This document shows positions 40,656 through 52,984 of a stretch of 64,000 nucleotides of DNA, one piece after another. The DNA is taken from contig JAPMXV010000019.1 in NCBI GenBank assembly GCA_026936335.1, positions 1 through 64,000 on the forward strand. Direction: 5' to 3'. The DNA comes from Mantamonas sphyraenae. Taxonomy: Eukaryota; CRuMs; Mantamonadidae. The notes beneath the pieces are model-generated. The model saw only the letters and a list, made by a program, of their open reading frames with translations. It had not been told where the DNA came from and ran no database searches. Made by a program: the position numbers and the translations under genes. The stretch's first letter is position 1. Each line of letters begins with the position of its first letter.

Positions 40656-41580
40656 ATGCACGGCAACACCACAGCTGAGCCGCAGATTGTCGAGGTCGAC
40701 GCCGAGGAGGTGGACGAGGATGACGTCCCCGATCTGGAGGAGGTTGCTGATGAGGAGGCCGAGGCTGGCGCCTCGTCTGCCGGAGGCAAGCACACGCAGA
40801 CGCGCGGCGAGAAGAAGGCGCGCAAGGCTTTCAGCAAGCTGAACATGAAGCCTGTGGACCAGCCCATCAACCGCGTGGCTGTCAACAAGCCCAAGAGCCC
40901 GCAGTCGCCGGCTGTAAGTGCATTCTGCTTTTTTGCATGCGCGCGCCTCTCTTTGCCCAGCCCACCAGTCCGGGTTTTTGCCATGCCAGCCGGCCACACA
41001 GACGCAAAGGACACTGACACCGGGCACACATGCACGCGTACACGACACACGCACACGTATGTGCAATTGCATCCACAGCTGCTGTTCACTGTGGACAACC
41101 CGGAGGTGTTCAAGACCAGCGGCGACAACTACGTGGTCTTTGGCAAGATCGACATCGATAACCCGCAGGACACTGCCTCCAAGCAGGCTGCCAGCTCGTT
41201 CGAGACTTCGGACGCTGCTGCCGCCCTCAACGCTCTGGACGAGAACGGCGACATGCCGGACCTGTCCACTGCCACCGCCACCACTGGTGTGGAGGACGCC
41301 GAGGAAGGCGCTTCCGCCGGCACTGGCGAGTACAGCGACAAGGATCTGGAGCTGCTCATGAAGCAGGGCAACATCGATCGCGAGAGTATGTTGTCTCTGC
41401 CTCTCTTTCGTTTCTTCCATGTGTTGCCTTTACCCTCTGCCCGTCTCGTGGGTGGCCATTTTGGTGTTCATTGCATGCGCGCTCACACAAACGCCTACGC
41501 ACCCCTCTACAGCCGCCGTCAAGATCATGGACGAGAACAACGGCGACCTCGTCAACGCTGTCATGGCACTGTCCAAGTAA
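40656..41580 (+). CDS. NACA: Nascent polypeptide-associated complex subunit alpha
   Basis: Three exons, 40656-40913, 41079-41385 and 41513-41580, with GT-AG introns of 165 and 127 bp, encode 210 residues (human 215). An acidic N-terminus (VDAEEVDEDDVPDLEE) leads to the ribosome-binding basic motif RGEKKARKAFSKL. The NAC domain follows (LLFTVDNPEVFKTSGDNYVVFGKIDI). The C-terminal UBA domain reads DLELLMKQGNIDRETAVKIMDENNGDLVNAVMAL. NAC binds ribosomes with NAC-beta and shields nascent chains, blocking wrong ER targeting. The ATG at 40656 (MHGNTTAEP) is the best start; a longer open frame upstream seems to be leader sequence. The intron positions are well supported, since joining restores the domain without gaps. 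Confidence 0.95.
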
Positions 41581-41596
41581 ACAGGCACAACCGCTT

Positions 41597-42328
41597 TCAT
41601 TCCACTCCGCCCCATTCAATCTGCAGCGTGGCTGCCTGCGCAATGCCCGTCTGAGCCAGCGTGTCTTGACAATCCAGAGCCAGGATGGCATTGTGCTGCT
41701 GCTGCGACCCACGCACCAATCGCACTGTGACGCCTTGTGCATCGAGGCCGGGGAAGGACACATCGTCCAACACCTGTGCGTTGGCCTCGAGTTTCCCGGC
41801 CAGTTGATCAAGCAGCTCTGCAACCGTGTGTTCGCTGTTCAGTGTCACACGCAGCTTGTTGTGCTGCGTGCGTGTGCCCGTCTCTGTATTCACAAACACC
41901 GGGCGTGTGTTGACCATGTACTCGCCGCCCTTGGGCAGCAGAAAGAGCCACGAGTCGGCCGACGAAAGCACAGCCGCAACCACGTTCTCCTCCTCCTTCA
42001 GATCCACCTCTGTGCCATCCACCACACACCGCAACGCATCTGCATCTGCTTCCACAGGCAGTTGCATCTCAAACGTCTCTTCCTGACACCGTTGGGCCAG
42101 CACCTCTGTCACCAGCGCCTTGAACGCTGCCCCACCATCCACCTCGCACGCCATACGCTTCAGGCCACCCCTCTCGTGCCAGAACTGCACCCACAGTTCC
42201 ACAGCGTCACCCAAATCGCCCCCACTGCTGCTGCTGCTGCTGCTGCTGCTGGATGACGAGCTACTGGATGACGACGAGGACGACGAGGACGACATCCCAG
42301 GGTGTTTCTTTTGCCTCCCCACACGCAT
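41597..42328 (-). CDS. Unknown protein with possible ubiquitin-like C-terminal fold
   Basis: An intronless protein of 243 residues from the ATG at 42328; a second ATG at 42295 directly precedes a run of about 24 Ser. The middle has alternating strands and helices (QLPVEADADALRCVVDGTEVDLKEEE, SWLFLLPKGGEYMVNTRPVF). The last 90 residues, with KLRVTLNSEHTVAELLDQLAGKLE and later GVTVRLVRG...LALDCQDTLAQTGI...TLQIEW, have the strand-helix-strand pattern of a beta-grasp or ubiquitin-like fold. No Gly-Gly end is present. The assignment is structural guesswork. The gene is convergent to NAC-alpha, only 16 bp apart. Confidence 0.65.
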   Translation of the reverse strand: MRVGRQKKHPGMSSSSSSSSSSSSSSSSSSSSSSSGGDLGDAVELWVQFWHERGGLKRMACEVDGGAAFKALVTEVLAQRCQEETFEMQLPVEADADALRCVVDGTEVDLKEEENVVAAVLSSADSWLFLLPKGGEYMVNTRPVFVNTETGTRTQHNKLRVTLNSEHTVAELLDQLAGKLEANAQVLDDVSFPGLDAQGVTVRLVRGSQQQHNAILALDCQDTLAQTGIAQAATLQIEWGGVE

Positions 42329-42392
42329 CACACAAAATCACACCCACCAATGCCTTCCCCTCGCCCTCTTCTTCCACGAGAGAACCCTCTTT

Positions 42393-42902
42393 TCACTCTC
42401 GCAGATCCACAAACGGCCGCGTGACGATGTGAGTGGCAACTCCCGCCGCCACACCCATGAACATCGCCCCAAAAAAGCCCAGGCCCTCCGGAACCTTGCC
42501 CCGTGCACGTGCAGCCAGATACGCCACAGTGGCTGTGCCCCATGTCACGTTCACAATCATGTCCATTCGCTTCTGTCCTGCGTTGTCGTGCAGGCGACGC
42601 GCTCGGTCGATGATCGCACCTTCGCCCTCTTCCTCCAAAATCGACGCCGTCTTGGCACGAAACAGGGTGGCGCTGAGACCGACCCCGCCTACCAGTCCCA
42701 TCGCAGCTGCGCCTCGGCTTGCCCCTCGCAATGCTTTCCCACCTCCCCACTTGGTCGCTCCAATGGCGGCTCCGCCCACAGTGCCCAGAACCGATCCCAC
42801 CTGCTCGCCCTTTTGGAAGATGTGAAAACGCAGGTCGAACATGGCCTGATCCGCATCAGGTTCGTACACTTCAAACTCGCTGCGATCCTCTGTTTGGCTC
42901 AT
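42393..42902 (-). CDS. Unknown small membrane protein, Gly-rich TM segments
   Basis: A 169-residue intronless protein from MSQTEDRS (42902). The polar N-terminus of about 40 residues is followed by hydrophobic Gly-rich segments: SVLGTVGGAAIGATKWGGG, AAAMGLVGGVGLSAT, then a helical charged loop (EGEGAIIDRARRLHDNAGQKRMD), MIVNVTWGTATVAYLAA and GFFGAMFMGVAAGVATHI. Three to four short TM helices with GxxxG spacing recall mitochondrial inner-membrane proteins such as the DUF1757 or Tim17-like groups, but no diagnostic motif is present. It lies 64 bp upstream of the previous gene on the same strand. Confidence 0.65.
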   Translation of the reverse strand: MSQTEDRSEFEVYEPDADQAMFDLRFHIFQKGEQVGSVLGTVGGAAIGATKWGGGKALRGASRGAAAMGLVGGVGLSATLFRAKTASILEEEGEGAIIDRARRLHDNAGQKRMDMIVNVTWGTATVAYLAARARGKVPEGLGFFGAMFMGVAAGVATHIVTRPFVDLRE

Positions 42903-43117
42903 GCCGCTGCCTTGGCTTGTGTTTCGCTTGGCGACAACAGGGCCGCTTCCCATCCAACCATCCAATGGGCAACCATGCAACATTCCGTTGTTCCATTCCC
43001 TCCCTTCTTTCCTCCCCATTATCTCCTCATTCCCCTCTCCCCTCACTCCCCCCTCCCCTCTTCACAACCTCTGCTGACATCCGCCGCAGCAGCCATCCCG
43101 ACCCATTCCACACCCGC

Positions 43118-46100
43118 ATGCTCCAATTGCGCTCGAATGGGTGTCGCCTGGCACCCATGGAGCATCTGGCGTGGTACCAATACCACCTCAAGCGCAACCT
43201 AAGTCTTGAGGAGGAACACCATCAAGAACTGTCCTCCCTGGCCGACCTGTCCCATCTGCCAGCCTCCCTCGCCCTCGGCCTCGCCGCCTACGTCCACTGC
43301 GTGCCGCGCACCCCTGCTGTGTGCCGAATCGTCGACCAGGGCTCCGATCCAGTGTACCTCGACGACATCCGTCAAGCCCACAAGAGCCAGGTGCAGCAGC
43401 GTCTGGGCCGCAACACGCAAGTCCAGCTCCTCGTCCTTCTCGACCACAGCTCCTCCTCTGCCACAGAACTGCCCAAGTGGTTTGCCCGTCTCCATGCCCT
43501 CCTCGTCTCTGCTTCCCACGACTACGATCACGGCCGTGTCAACGACGACGTGTGGCCCCTTGTCCAACGTGCCACTCTCCTCCACCTCCGCCGCGTGTGC
43601 GTTCCCCTCTCCTTCCCCTTCGCCCCATCCACGTTTCCAACCCCACCTTCACGCCCTGTCCCGCTTGCTCACACGTAACCCCTCCGCCTCCCTCCCTTGC
43701 CACCTGCAGCATTGTACAGCAAACCGGCATGCTTCCCTACGGCGACGTCCTTGTCGGACGCGCCCCAACCGAGAATGCCACCCACCACGACGCCGCTCCG
43801 CGCAATCCATGCTGGAAACTGCACGTGCATACCAGCCACGCACACTCCTGGCTCTCTGTGTCCATTTCCCTCCACGTCGCACCCGTCCTCAGTCCCATGG
43901 ACGCCCAAGACGATCGTTTGTGTCTCGTCTCACCTTCAGGACACGCCCAACCCGGCACACACATCCACCACAAGTCAACCTGGTCTCCACAGCAGTGGGA
44001 CGACACACAGCGTCGCTGGAAATCCCTCCATGGCATTGTGCTCGACCACGACGCAAACGCACGGGCTCGTCGCTGGCAGCCTCCGCTCACCGACGCACAC
44101 TGCCTCATCCCTCCTCACTGCCTCCTCTCACTCAGCCTCGCAGACCTGCGCCATGTACAGTACACACAACACACACACATGCAGGGCATATCCTTCATTC
44201 GACGCAACGACCTCATGCCTCCGGGCACAAGGATACCCTCCTGGCAATTTGATCTCGAGATCCAAGCTCGCCTGCTGGATGGTCCATCCTCCTCGTCATC
44301 CTCGTCATCCTCGTCATCCTCGTCATCCTCGTCATCCTCGTCCTCATCCAGCACCACCACCACAGATGTATCATCAACCACGCCCTGGTCCTCCTCTTCC
44401 CTGATCCTCGACCACCTTGCCGACACTGAACACGCTCTCAGCTGGGGCTTTCGTCGCTGGCAGCTCGTCGCTCGTCTGCAACTCGTCGACTCCCAGCTTG
44501 ACCAGTGGCTCGAGGCTCAGGACAGCCAGTCGCGCAACCGCGACCCTGTCCAATCCTCCCCATCCACATCTTCCACCAAACCACCCGCCGCTTCCTCCTC
44601 CTCCACAGCCAAACAACTTCATCCTGCCCGCTCTCGATCCTCCATCACCGCCTCCACCTCAGCTTCCACCCCAAAGACTGGCATAATCCACACCTCCACC
44701 TCATCCTCCTCCTCCTCCTCCTCATCTTCGTCATCATCATCCACGTCCTCCTCGTCCTCCTCGTCAACACCTGGCATCGTCACCGCCGATCTCGAGGTGA
44801 CGATGGCCGACCTGTTTGACGACCCGGCACCATCCAACGGCACATCATCATCCGCATCAGCCACATCCAACTCCACAGACGACGAGGAGGCACGTCGCAA
44901 GGAGGAGAAACGCGAGCGCAAAAAGGCACGCCGTGAAAAGAAGGAGCGCAAACGGCTGGAAAAAGAGCGCAAGAAACAACTCAAGAAGCAACGCAAGCTT
45001 GCTGCTGCTGCCATGGGCATGGCCATGGATGCTGACGGTCTTGTCATGCACACCTCCGAGGAGAGTGCAGTTTCCGCCATGTCCTCCGACGTCTCTGATC
45101 CCTCCCTCATGCAGCTCGACGGCAGACAAGGCGCAGATGTGGATACCATCCTCGCAGATGACAACGTGGCCTCACGCGGCGCTGTCGCTCTCCGCGACCA
45201 GAGCCGCCTGGAGATCCAACGGCTTCGCCGTCGCAAGGCCTTGCGAGAGCAAGCCACGCGTGTGTGGCACGGACAGCCCAGGGTGTTTCCCACCCTCAGC
45301 CAAGCCGATGTCCCTGCCAATCTCGATGCTCTCGTTGCTGCCTGGGCTGCCATGGGCCAGCAACGACTCCACATCAACACACGCCACACCTCCCACCCCC
45401 ACCCGTCGCTCGTCCATCCCCGTACAAACACCCCAGCCTACCAATTGGCACAGAGTATCATGGGCATGGACGTCGAGGAACCCGTCCCCACCCGTGCCCT
45501 CCAGTCTCTCGTCCGGCCCAAACTCCTTCACTCATTTTCCTCCTCAGAGAAGCGTGTGCGGCTCCTCGACACACCTCGCGACACATCTCCTCGCCTTGCA
45601 TCCACTTCCTCATCATCGTCCCCTTCAACCGGCGCATCCAACTCCACCACAGCTGGAAGCAACCGCAGCAGCTCCTCCTCTTCCATCGACACCACAGGCT
45701 CCACGGCACAGAAGCACGGCCCACGTCTGCCCTTGCCCCTCGCCAGCCAACTTGCCCTCTACGAAATCACCATGGGCACCAGCGACGCCGCTCTCGTCAA
45801 CCTCCTTGTGCAGAGCGCACACAATCCAGACTACGACACGCGCCCTGCCACACACACGCGCCCCATCCACGCCCTGACACCTGCCATGATTCGTTTTGTC
45901 GAACAGCAGTGGTACGCATGCACACAGGCTGTCCAGCCCCTCGCCACCACACAAATCCTTCATGGTCTCATCACAGACGGTCTCCCCACTGCCACGCTTC
46001 ACACTGCCCATCACCTCGCTCTCCAGTGTTTTCAGAACGGCTCCGAAGCCTTTGCACACACAGCGACCCTTGATGACTGCCTCGACCTCGATCCCACCCT

Positions 46101-47967
46101 CCTCGCCGCCTCCAGGATACCTGCTCCCGTCCTCCTTGTCGGCTGCGAGGAACCCTCACTTGGCGTCGACCTTCCCCTTCAGGACGTTCCCCATTGGCAA
46201 CACACAGAACTCCAACCCTACCATGCTCCGAAAGACGTCAAGTATATCGTCCTCGACCCTGTGCACCGAAAGTCTGTCACTCGCTTCTTCACCGACCTCG
46301 ACTGTGTCTACCAAGCCTGCAAACTAGGTGCCCATTCGCCAGAGACGGGTCTCGACACACAGCCGTGGGATCCTCGTCGCATGTTTTACCGCGAAGCCCT
46401 TGCCGCGCGTTTGGCCGCGGCGGAGCGAGACGCCTCCGCCTCCTCCTCGTCCGCCTCCGACTCGGTGTCTGCCTACGCCCTGCTGGCTGAAGTGCACGCC
46501 GACGTGCGACGCCTTCGTGACCGCCTGCAGCGCATCTCACCTCCCATCACCGCCAACGAGTGTTTCGTCATCTACGCCGTCTGTCCCTTTACACGCACCC
46601 AGCACGTCTGGCACTACGTACGCCTCCTTGCAGATCTCTACTGCAGCGACTCCCACGGCAATTGGCTGCCTGTCACCGTGCAAATTGTACCCATGGAGAA
46701 CATTCTCTGTGGTGGCCCCAACGGCTCCACCCTCGACTACCTTCGACAGCTTGCCTTTGCCGTCTACGACAAGTGCCACCCGTGCCAAACCGCCCTTGCG
46801 GACACAGATCTGCCTCGTGTCGGATCCACCCTTCATCTTCCTGTCCACGAACCCTGGTATGTCCTCGCCAATCCTCTCGGCAACGACGACAGCGACACCG
46901 CGAACAACGCGGACGACACCACACCCACAGATTGGCTCGTGTGCGCCTACAAGATATGCGATCGTGGCACGTGGGCTTCCGTCAGCTGGAACAATGCCTC
47001 CGGTGTCCTCATGCACAATCGCATCATTGTCGCTCAGACCACAAAGGCAACGCGCAGCCGCAGCAGCCCTTCGACAACCACCGTCACCACGGGCAACGAA
47101 AACGACGGCAACGGGCGTCACGCAGACGACAATGACGATGAAGACGACGACGATATCCAACTGGGATCCTCGCGTGGCGCGAAGCGATCGTCCTCACGCA
47201 TGGAAATCGACGACGACGACGACGACGACCGTGCGAACGAATCCACCTCAGAAGACGACAAAATCGTGCTGCTGCAGCGCATCTGGTCCATGACACAGAT
47301 GCTCGTGGAATCGTGTGCCACAGATGTCGCCTGGCACGTGAGCATTGGTCGCACCGACGGCGAGCCCGACCCTGCCGAGTTGCTTCTCTGGGAATCCGTC
47401 CTTTCATCCACCCAATCGTCACGCAACACATCTGCATCCCAACACACGGATTCCATGGACGATCCCATGGAGGCAGAGTCCCCTCACAGCTCCTCATCTC
47501 GTCCTCACAGCTCCATTCACTCGGTCGCCTTTCACTCCCTGCACCGCCAACCCACTCAACGGTGGCTCCTCTGCACCCTCGATGACGATGCACGTGTCCT
47601 CGAGTGTGACGCCATGGCAGGCACCTCTGCTTCCTGGTGCTTTGCCGTGACACCTCAGACCCGGGAGCTTGCTCGTTGTGTGCTCCTCACACCCTCTCCT
47701 TCCGCCTCCTCTACCTCCCTATGGCCTCTCTGTTCGTCATTGGGTCTGTGGCTGCACTGGAATCGTCATGGCGACACTCTGACTGCGATCGACAACCCCG
47801 AAGCATCCTCCACACACCTTCAGCGCCTCGCACGTGTTCTTCACGCCCATTGCTGGCTCAACCTCGATCTCACACGTGCCACACCATGGAACGACCTCCC
47901 TGGTCCCATGGTTGCCGCGTCCATGATGCATGATAGCCTTGTGGCCATGCTGGGCGTCCACACGTGA
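43118..47967 (+). CDS. MED13: Mediator complex subunit 13
   Basis: Exons 43118-43596 and 43710-47967 (intron 113 bp, gtgcgt...ctgcag) give 1,578 residues. The N-terminal domain (LAWYQYHL, then long helices and HLRR-VIVQQTGMLPYGDV) fits a short Med13 N-domain. A Ser-rich middle with a Lys/Arg/Glu coiled segment (EEARRKEEKRERKKARREKK) follows. The C-terminal half matches the Med13 PIWI-like region: SLGVDLPLQDVPHWQ, KDVKYIVLDP, FFTDLDCVYQACKLGAHSP, FVIYAVCPF, VTVQIVPMENIL, LRQLAFAVYDKC, then DWLVCAYKICDRGTWASVSWNNASG, and a closing SSLGLWLHWNRHGD and MVAASMMHDSLVAML. MED13 links the CDK8 kinase module to core Mediator. The start could be 43157, and an unseen upstream exon cannot be excluded. Confidence 0.88.
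44288..44349 (+). repeat. 9-bp tandem repeat (TCCTCGTCA), about 6 copies
   Basis: The array encodes part of a 20-residue Ser run in MED13. Downstream, at 44,700-44,770, a further TCC/TCA-rich block encodes another Ser run. Confidence 0.9.
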
Positions 47968-48081
47968 ATGAACCCAAACAAAAATCGTCGACAGCTCTCC
48001 CTTCCTCCTGCGCAATTTTCCTTCTTCTTCCAAGCACCTCCGCCATCCCTCTCCTCCCATCTCTGTCTCTGCCTCCACACA

Positions 48082-51000
48082 ATGCTAAAGGTGAAATTTG
48101 CAGAGCCAGCGGAGGAGAAAAGTGCTCAACGTCGCAGCACACGTCTCGCGATTCATCAGAGGTCGGCTCGTACGTCTCGGAGGAGCACGACTCGGCAGCA
48201 GCCCCCTATGAACTTATTCCTTTCCCCAAGCTCACCTCCGCCAAGTCGAGGTTTGCCACTGAGTCGCTCACCCAGCCCTTGGGAGAGCCCGTTTCCAACG
48301 AAAACACACCGATGGTTTCGTTGCGCTCATCGCCGTTGCCTGCCGACGACGACGACGACGACGACGATGACGACGACGACCTCGACGACGGTCCATCCAA
48401 TCGCCCGGGTGTCCTTGAACATGCAGGCAGCAGCTTCCTCGACCAAGACTCCTCCATCATGGACGACGGCGACACAGAGGCAGCAATTCAGGACACCGAA
48501 ACGCTCCAGACCGGTGCCACCCGAAACCGTTCGCTTAGCGGCCTACCGACCTACGCTTCTGATCACCCCAATGCCATCGCACAACGACGCAACGATAGCC
48601 GAGAAGAGTCCCATCTTCGCGCACGATTTGGTCTCTTCCTCAAACGTGTACGTTTACCGCTCGTGTTGCAGTGTGTGTCCGGACCCGTCGCTCCGTTTTT
48701 GGGCAGCCGATGTTCCACACCGCCGCTACACACTCCCACCACCGATACACGTCCTCCACGCACCTCATGCATGCAATGTGATGACCGCCTCCTTGAACCC
48801 ACCCCCATGGGTGTCCTCCACCGCCTCCTTCCGGCGTTGTGGCCACAGAGAAACTCACAAACACACAACGGCGGCTACAAATGTCCCCTCCCCGTCTTTC
48901 CCCCAACTCACGCCTGTGTGCTCACCACGTACGGGATCATCCCTGCGGTGCAATGTGACCAATGCCTTCTCTGCCCACAGGAGTTTGCCTTGATGCCGCG
49001 ACACTTCAACCAGCCCTACGAGGAGCTGTTCCAAAGCGAATACTACAGCCGCACCTCGGCCCGCTGGAACCGAAACGTCCTCTCCGTGCTCCTGCTCATG
49101 GGCATCGTGTCTGCATCTGTCATCCCCGCCGTTTTACCTGACCTGTCCATCCCCAGCTTCCTGTGGGCCTACAATGTCTCCTTGGCCCTGCTCCTCCTGG
49201 CGCCCGTCGCCCTCCCGGGCCTCCGCAACCATCCCTCCTTCCACCGGGTCCGTTCAACCATTGTCATCTTTGTTACCTTTGTGCTGGCCACCCTCGTCGA
49301 CTTTGTCACCAGTCCCGCACCCATACCCTGGACCTCGGCCGGCTTCCTCCAGGCTGCCCTTGTTATCATCTTCACCATGCTGCGCACATCCTCACGCACC
49401 GTTGTGGTCATTGGCACGGTCGTCTCCATCGTCCACTTTTGTGCCGCCGCTGCCACCCTTGTGGCAAGTGGCACAGACCTCGAGGCTGTCCACTTCTGGT
49501 TCCAGCTTGGTTACCACGCCCTCCTGCTTGCCGTTCTCACCGTCATTTGCACTCACCAGGAGAAACGCATCCGAGCGCAGTGGAGCCACGTCATCCAAAT
49601 TGTAAAGGCACGTGAACGCAGGCAGCGCGAGGAGGTTCGCACACGCGAGCTCCTCGTCAACATCCTCCCGGCCTCCATTGTGCAGAAAATGGACCACCCG
49701 TCCCTCGGACGCAGCGCAAGTGTGATTGGCATGTCAATCCAACAGCAGAAACAGCAGAAGAAGCAACAAAAGGGGCAGCAAGGCGAAGGCGACAGGTCAA
49801 CACCCCAACCCCAACTCAGGCACTCCATCGTCACGCCAGCCACACCAAACACGCCCACGGATGCAGAGATCCTTGGCGATGTGCTCGCTTCCGTGTCGCC
49901 CGTCAACTCGTTTCACGAGGCACACGTTGTCAGTGTGCTCTTTGCAGACATTGTGGGCTTCACACGCATGAGTTCCGAGATGCGTGCCGTCGACGTGGTC
50001 CGCCTCCTTGCACAGCTCTTTGACGTCATGGACAGCTTGGCAGAGAAGCACAATGTGGAAAAGGTGAAAACCATTGGCGACTGCTACATGGCCACTGTGG
50101 GCATTCCAGTCGCCTGTGATCGTCCCACAGTGCCCATAGCCGAGTTTGCCCTGGATCTACTCCAGGCTGTGACAACACCCAACAGCGTGTTTGCCGACAG
50201 TGGACTCGGCATCCGCATCGGCATTGCAACCGGCCCTGTATATGGCGCTGTGATTGGCAATCGACGCATCTCGTTTGAACTCTTTGGTGACACAGTCGCC
50301 ATTGCTGCCCACATGGAGAGTGGCGGCGACACAAACCGCATCAACGTGTGTGCCACAACCTATCTGGACCTTGTTGACGAGTACGACTTTGAAGTGCGTG
50401 TGATGCGTCAGGAGGAAACATATACGAAACACAACCTCCACGCGCCCGAAGAGACCGTCAAGGCACACTTCCTACAAGGTCGCAAGCTAGCACGTGTGCT
50501 GGCCAATATCCGAGCACAGAACATGAACGAGGAGCGCAAACAATCGCCCTTGCGGCCGTCCACAAGCATCGGCACACTGTCACGCATGGCGGCACGCAAC
50601 AAGGCACGACCGTATTCCACCGCCCAGGTGCAGACGTTTGAGGCCCACATCGACGTCAGCGAGTCGGACGGAGACAGCCTGCGTGCAGAGTCGCCTTCCA
50701 CAGTGGTGCGTGTGTTGGGTTCATCCAAGGTGCTGCCCCTGTCGCATTCCCAGCAGAACAGTACGCAGCACAATAACGTGTTTTCCAACAGGCACCATGG
50801 CATCAGCAAGGCGGTGCTCGCTGTCATCAAGCCCCACTCCTCGTACTGGACGCACCTGGAAGAGTTGTACGCCGAAGTGTCACGGCGGTACACAGGTCGC
50901 TTCGCAGACACCATCCAGGAGGAGGACTACTTGACGCACATCATGCAAGAAAACCGCAAGATGGTCAACGTGCTCAAGAGGCGTCTTCTTGCCGTGTTTC

Positions 51001-52945
51001 TTTTTCAGGTCCTGCAGACGGTGGCCGGTGTGGTTATTCTCGCGGACGACCCGACCTGGTTCTGGTGGATGATGGTTGTGTTTCGCAGCGTGCTCGTTCT
51101 CTCCGTCCTTGCTCAGTGGCACTACATGAACTACCTGTACAGGAACAAACAGCGTGTGGATCCCGCGTTCTACGTGGTCACCAGCACCATCCTGGCCAGC
51201 TTCAGTCTCATGGCCGAGCTTCACGACTTTTACCACTATGCACGCCTGGGACACACCTACATGCTCACGGGCTCCATGATCATGTACTTCCTCCTGGTGA
51301 GCATTTCCATCTCTCCATCATGCAAATTGCCATCTCCACCCTCCTCATGTGTGGTGGCTTCATGGCCGTCATGCTGGACCCCCAAGGCCCACAGTCGACT
51401 GTCTACCACACCAGTCTCACGTTTGTACTCATTGTCTACTCCGCCACGGGTCTGCTCACCTCGTACATCAACGACCGCGCCTTGCGCATCAACTTTTTCA
51501 CCATGCAGCGTGTGCTCACGGAGCTCATGCGTGTGGAACAGCAGGATAGACGCAGTATTGCGGTGCTGGAGAACGTGCTGCCGCGACAGGTGGTGGCCAG
51601 GCTGCTGAAATCGCGCCGCAAGCGCATTGCACACCGCATCAAGAGTGTGGGTGTGCTTTTTGTCGACGTCAGCGGCCTGGTGCCCGCCGTGGAGGCCACC
51701 AATCCCAATCTGCAGATGGCTGTGCTTGCCATCAACCGCATTGTGTGTGCATTCGATGATATTGCAGAGAAACTCAAGCTGACCAAGATCAAGATTTTCC
51801 AGAGCGAGTACATGCTTGTGGCTGACCCAAAGAGAGTGGGCGGCCAGGACAAATGTGTGCCCCTCATGCTCGAGGCAGCCATGCTCATGCGAGATTACAT
51901 CGAGACCGAGTTTGGCAAGTTGGAAGAACAGCAGTATGCCCGCACGCACGGTGTCAAGGTGGGTGTCAGCGCAGGGCTCAACGTGGGCCGCGTGGTAGGC
52001 GGTGTCATTGGCCGCACACGCTTCTTGTACGACGTGTGGGGCAACACTGTGAATGTGGCTGCTCGCATGTGCCAGAATGCACCCCTTGGCTGCATTCAAA
52101 TCCCAGAGGCGCTCAAAGATGCCGTGGGCGAGCAGTTTGTGTGTTCGTACCGTGGCAAGACGCGCATCAAGGGCAAAGGCGAGATGGGACTGTGTGCGGT
52201 GGAGCGTGTCAACGGACGCGACGGACGCCGGTTCACCATGCTCAACGGGAAGCAGTCCGAGGAACGATGGCCCAAGGCATCCATGTCCATGGAACGGACG
52301 CTGTCTACAGACACAGACCTGTCCGGGGTGTATCACGCGGCACGTGGTGCCGTCTTTAACCCGTCGATTCCCAAATCTTCCGCGTCAAAACGACACAGCA
52401 GCCCGCATTTGACGCAGCTGGCCTTGCTTCCTGGGGCAGAGGCGCTTCAGAAAGTATTGCTTCGTCGCAGCGATGATGATGACTCGGACGACAGCAGCAG
52501 CGACAGCGATAGCAGCGGCGGCCATCCGCGGGACCTCACCGGTGACGGCGATGACAGAATAAGCATTGGCAGTGGACACACGGGCTCCAGCAATAGTGGC
52601 AGCAAGGTGTCACGATCGTCCCGTGACGTGGAACGGCGACTGCGTCGGACGGGCAGGCAGACACGCTCGTACCACACGCCACCACGCAAGCCACGCTCTC
52701 GATCCGGAAGTACCACCAGCATTGACAGCAACAACAGCGTGGATCGCTGGGCGGCTGCAGCAAGTGCCACAGATGTACCGGTCTCCCTCAAGCCACTGCG
52801 ATCCGTGCTCAGCAAGGACTCTTCGGGGTCTCCCACAGCCCCATCACCAACTCACGCTGGACGCATGCGACGCAAGAATCAGCGTCGTCCCAGCAACCTC
52901 GCTGCACATACACTGCACGACCTGGTGGAGGAAGAGGATTTCTGA
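48082..52945 (+). CDS. Transmembrane adenylyl cyclase, two class III catalytic domains
   Basis: About 1,470 residues. The likely start is MLKVKFAEP (48082), but that frame must shift to the main frame before about 48200 by a junction that could not be found. Later introns are 48648-48980 (333 bp, stop-free) and 51297-51394 (98 bp). The order is that of animal tmACs. A first TM bundle (from VLSVLLLMGIVSASV to LLLAVLTVICTHQ) is followed by C1, with both metal-binding Asp (VLFADIVGFT, TIGDCYMATVG) and FELFGDTV. A second TM bundle (LLAVFLFQVLQTVAGVV to LTFVLIVYSATGLLT) precedes C2. C2 carries the Lys of KIKIFQSEY and the catalytic Asn/Arg of YDVWGNTVNVAARM. One active site at the C1/C2 interface should make cAMP. 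A Ser/Asp-rich tail of about 220 residues follows. Confidence 0.9.
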
Positions 52946-52984
52946 ATGAATTGAAATGATTTGTCCCTGTCCCCTCCATCGTCA

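Noticed and set aside
43116-43200. Alternative MED13 start frame (MGVAWHPWSIWRGTN) resembling a Trp-rich Mediator N-terminus
   Set aside because: This frame hits a stop at once and needs an extra intron. The frame with LAWYQYHL runs on without a break.
51297-51394. Hydrophobic reading (MQIAISTLLMCGGF) taken as a TM helix in the adenylyl cyclase
   Set aside because: It lies in a frame reachable only without an intron signal. A 98-bp intron from gtgagc to cccacag joins the flanking exons in frame.
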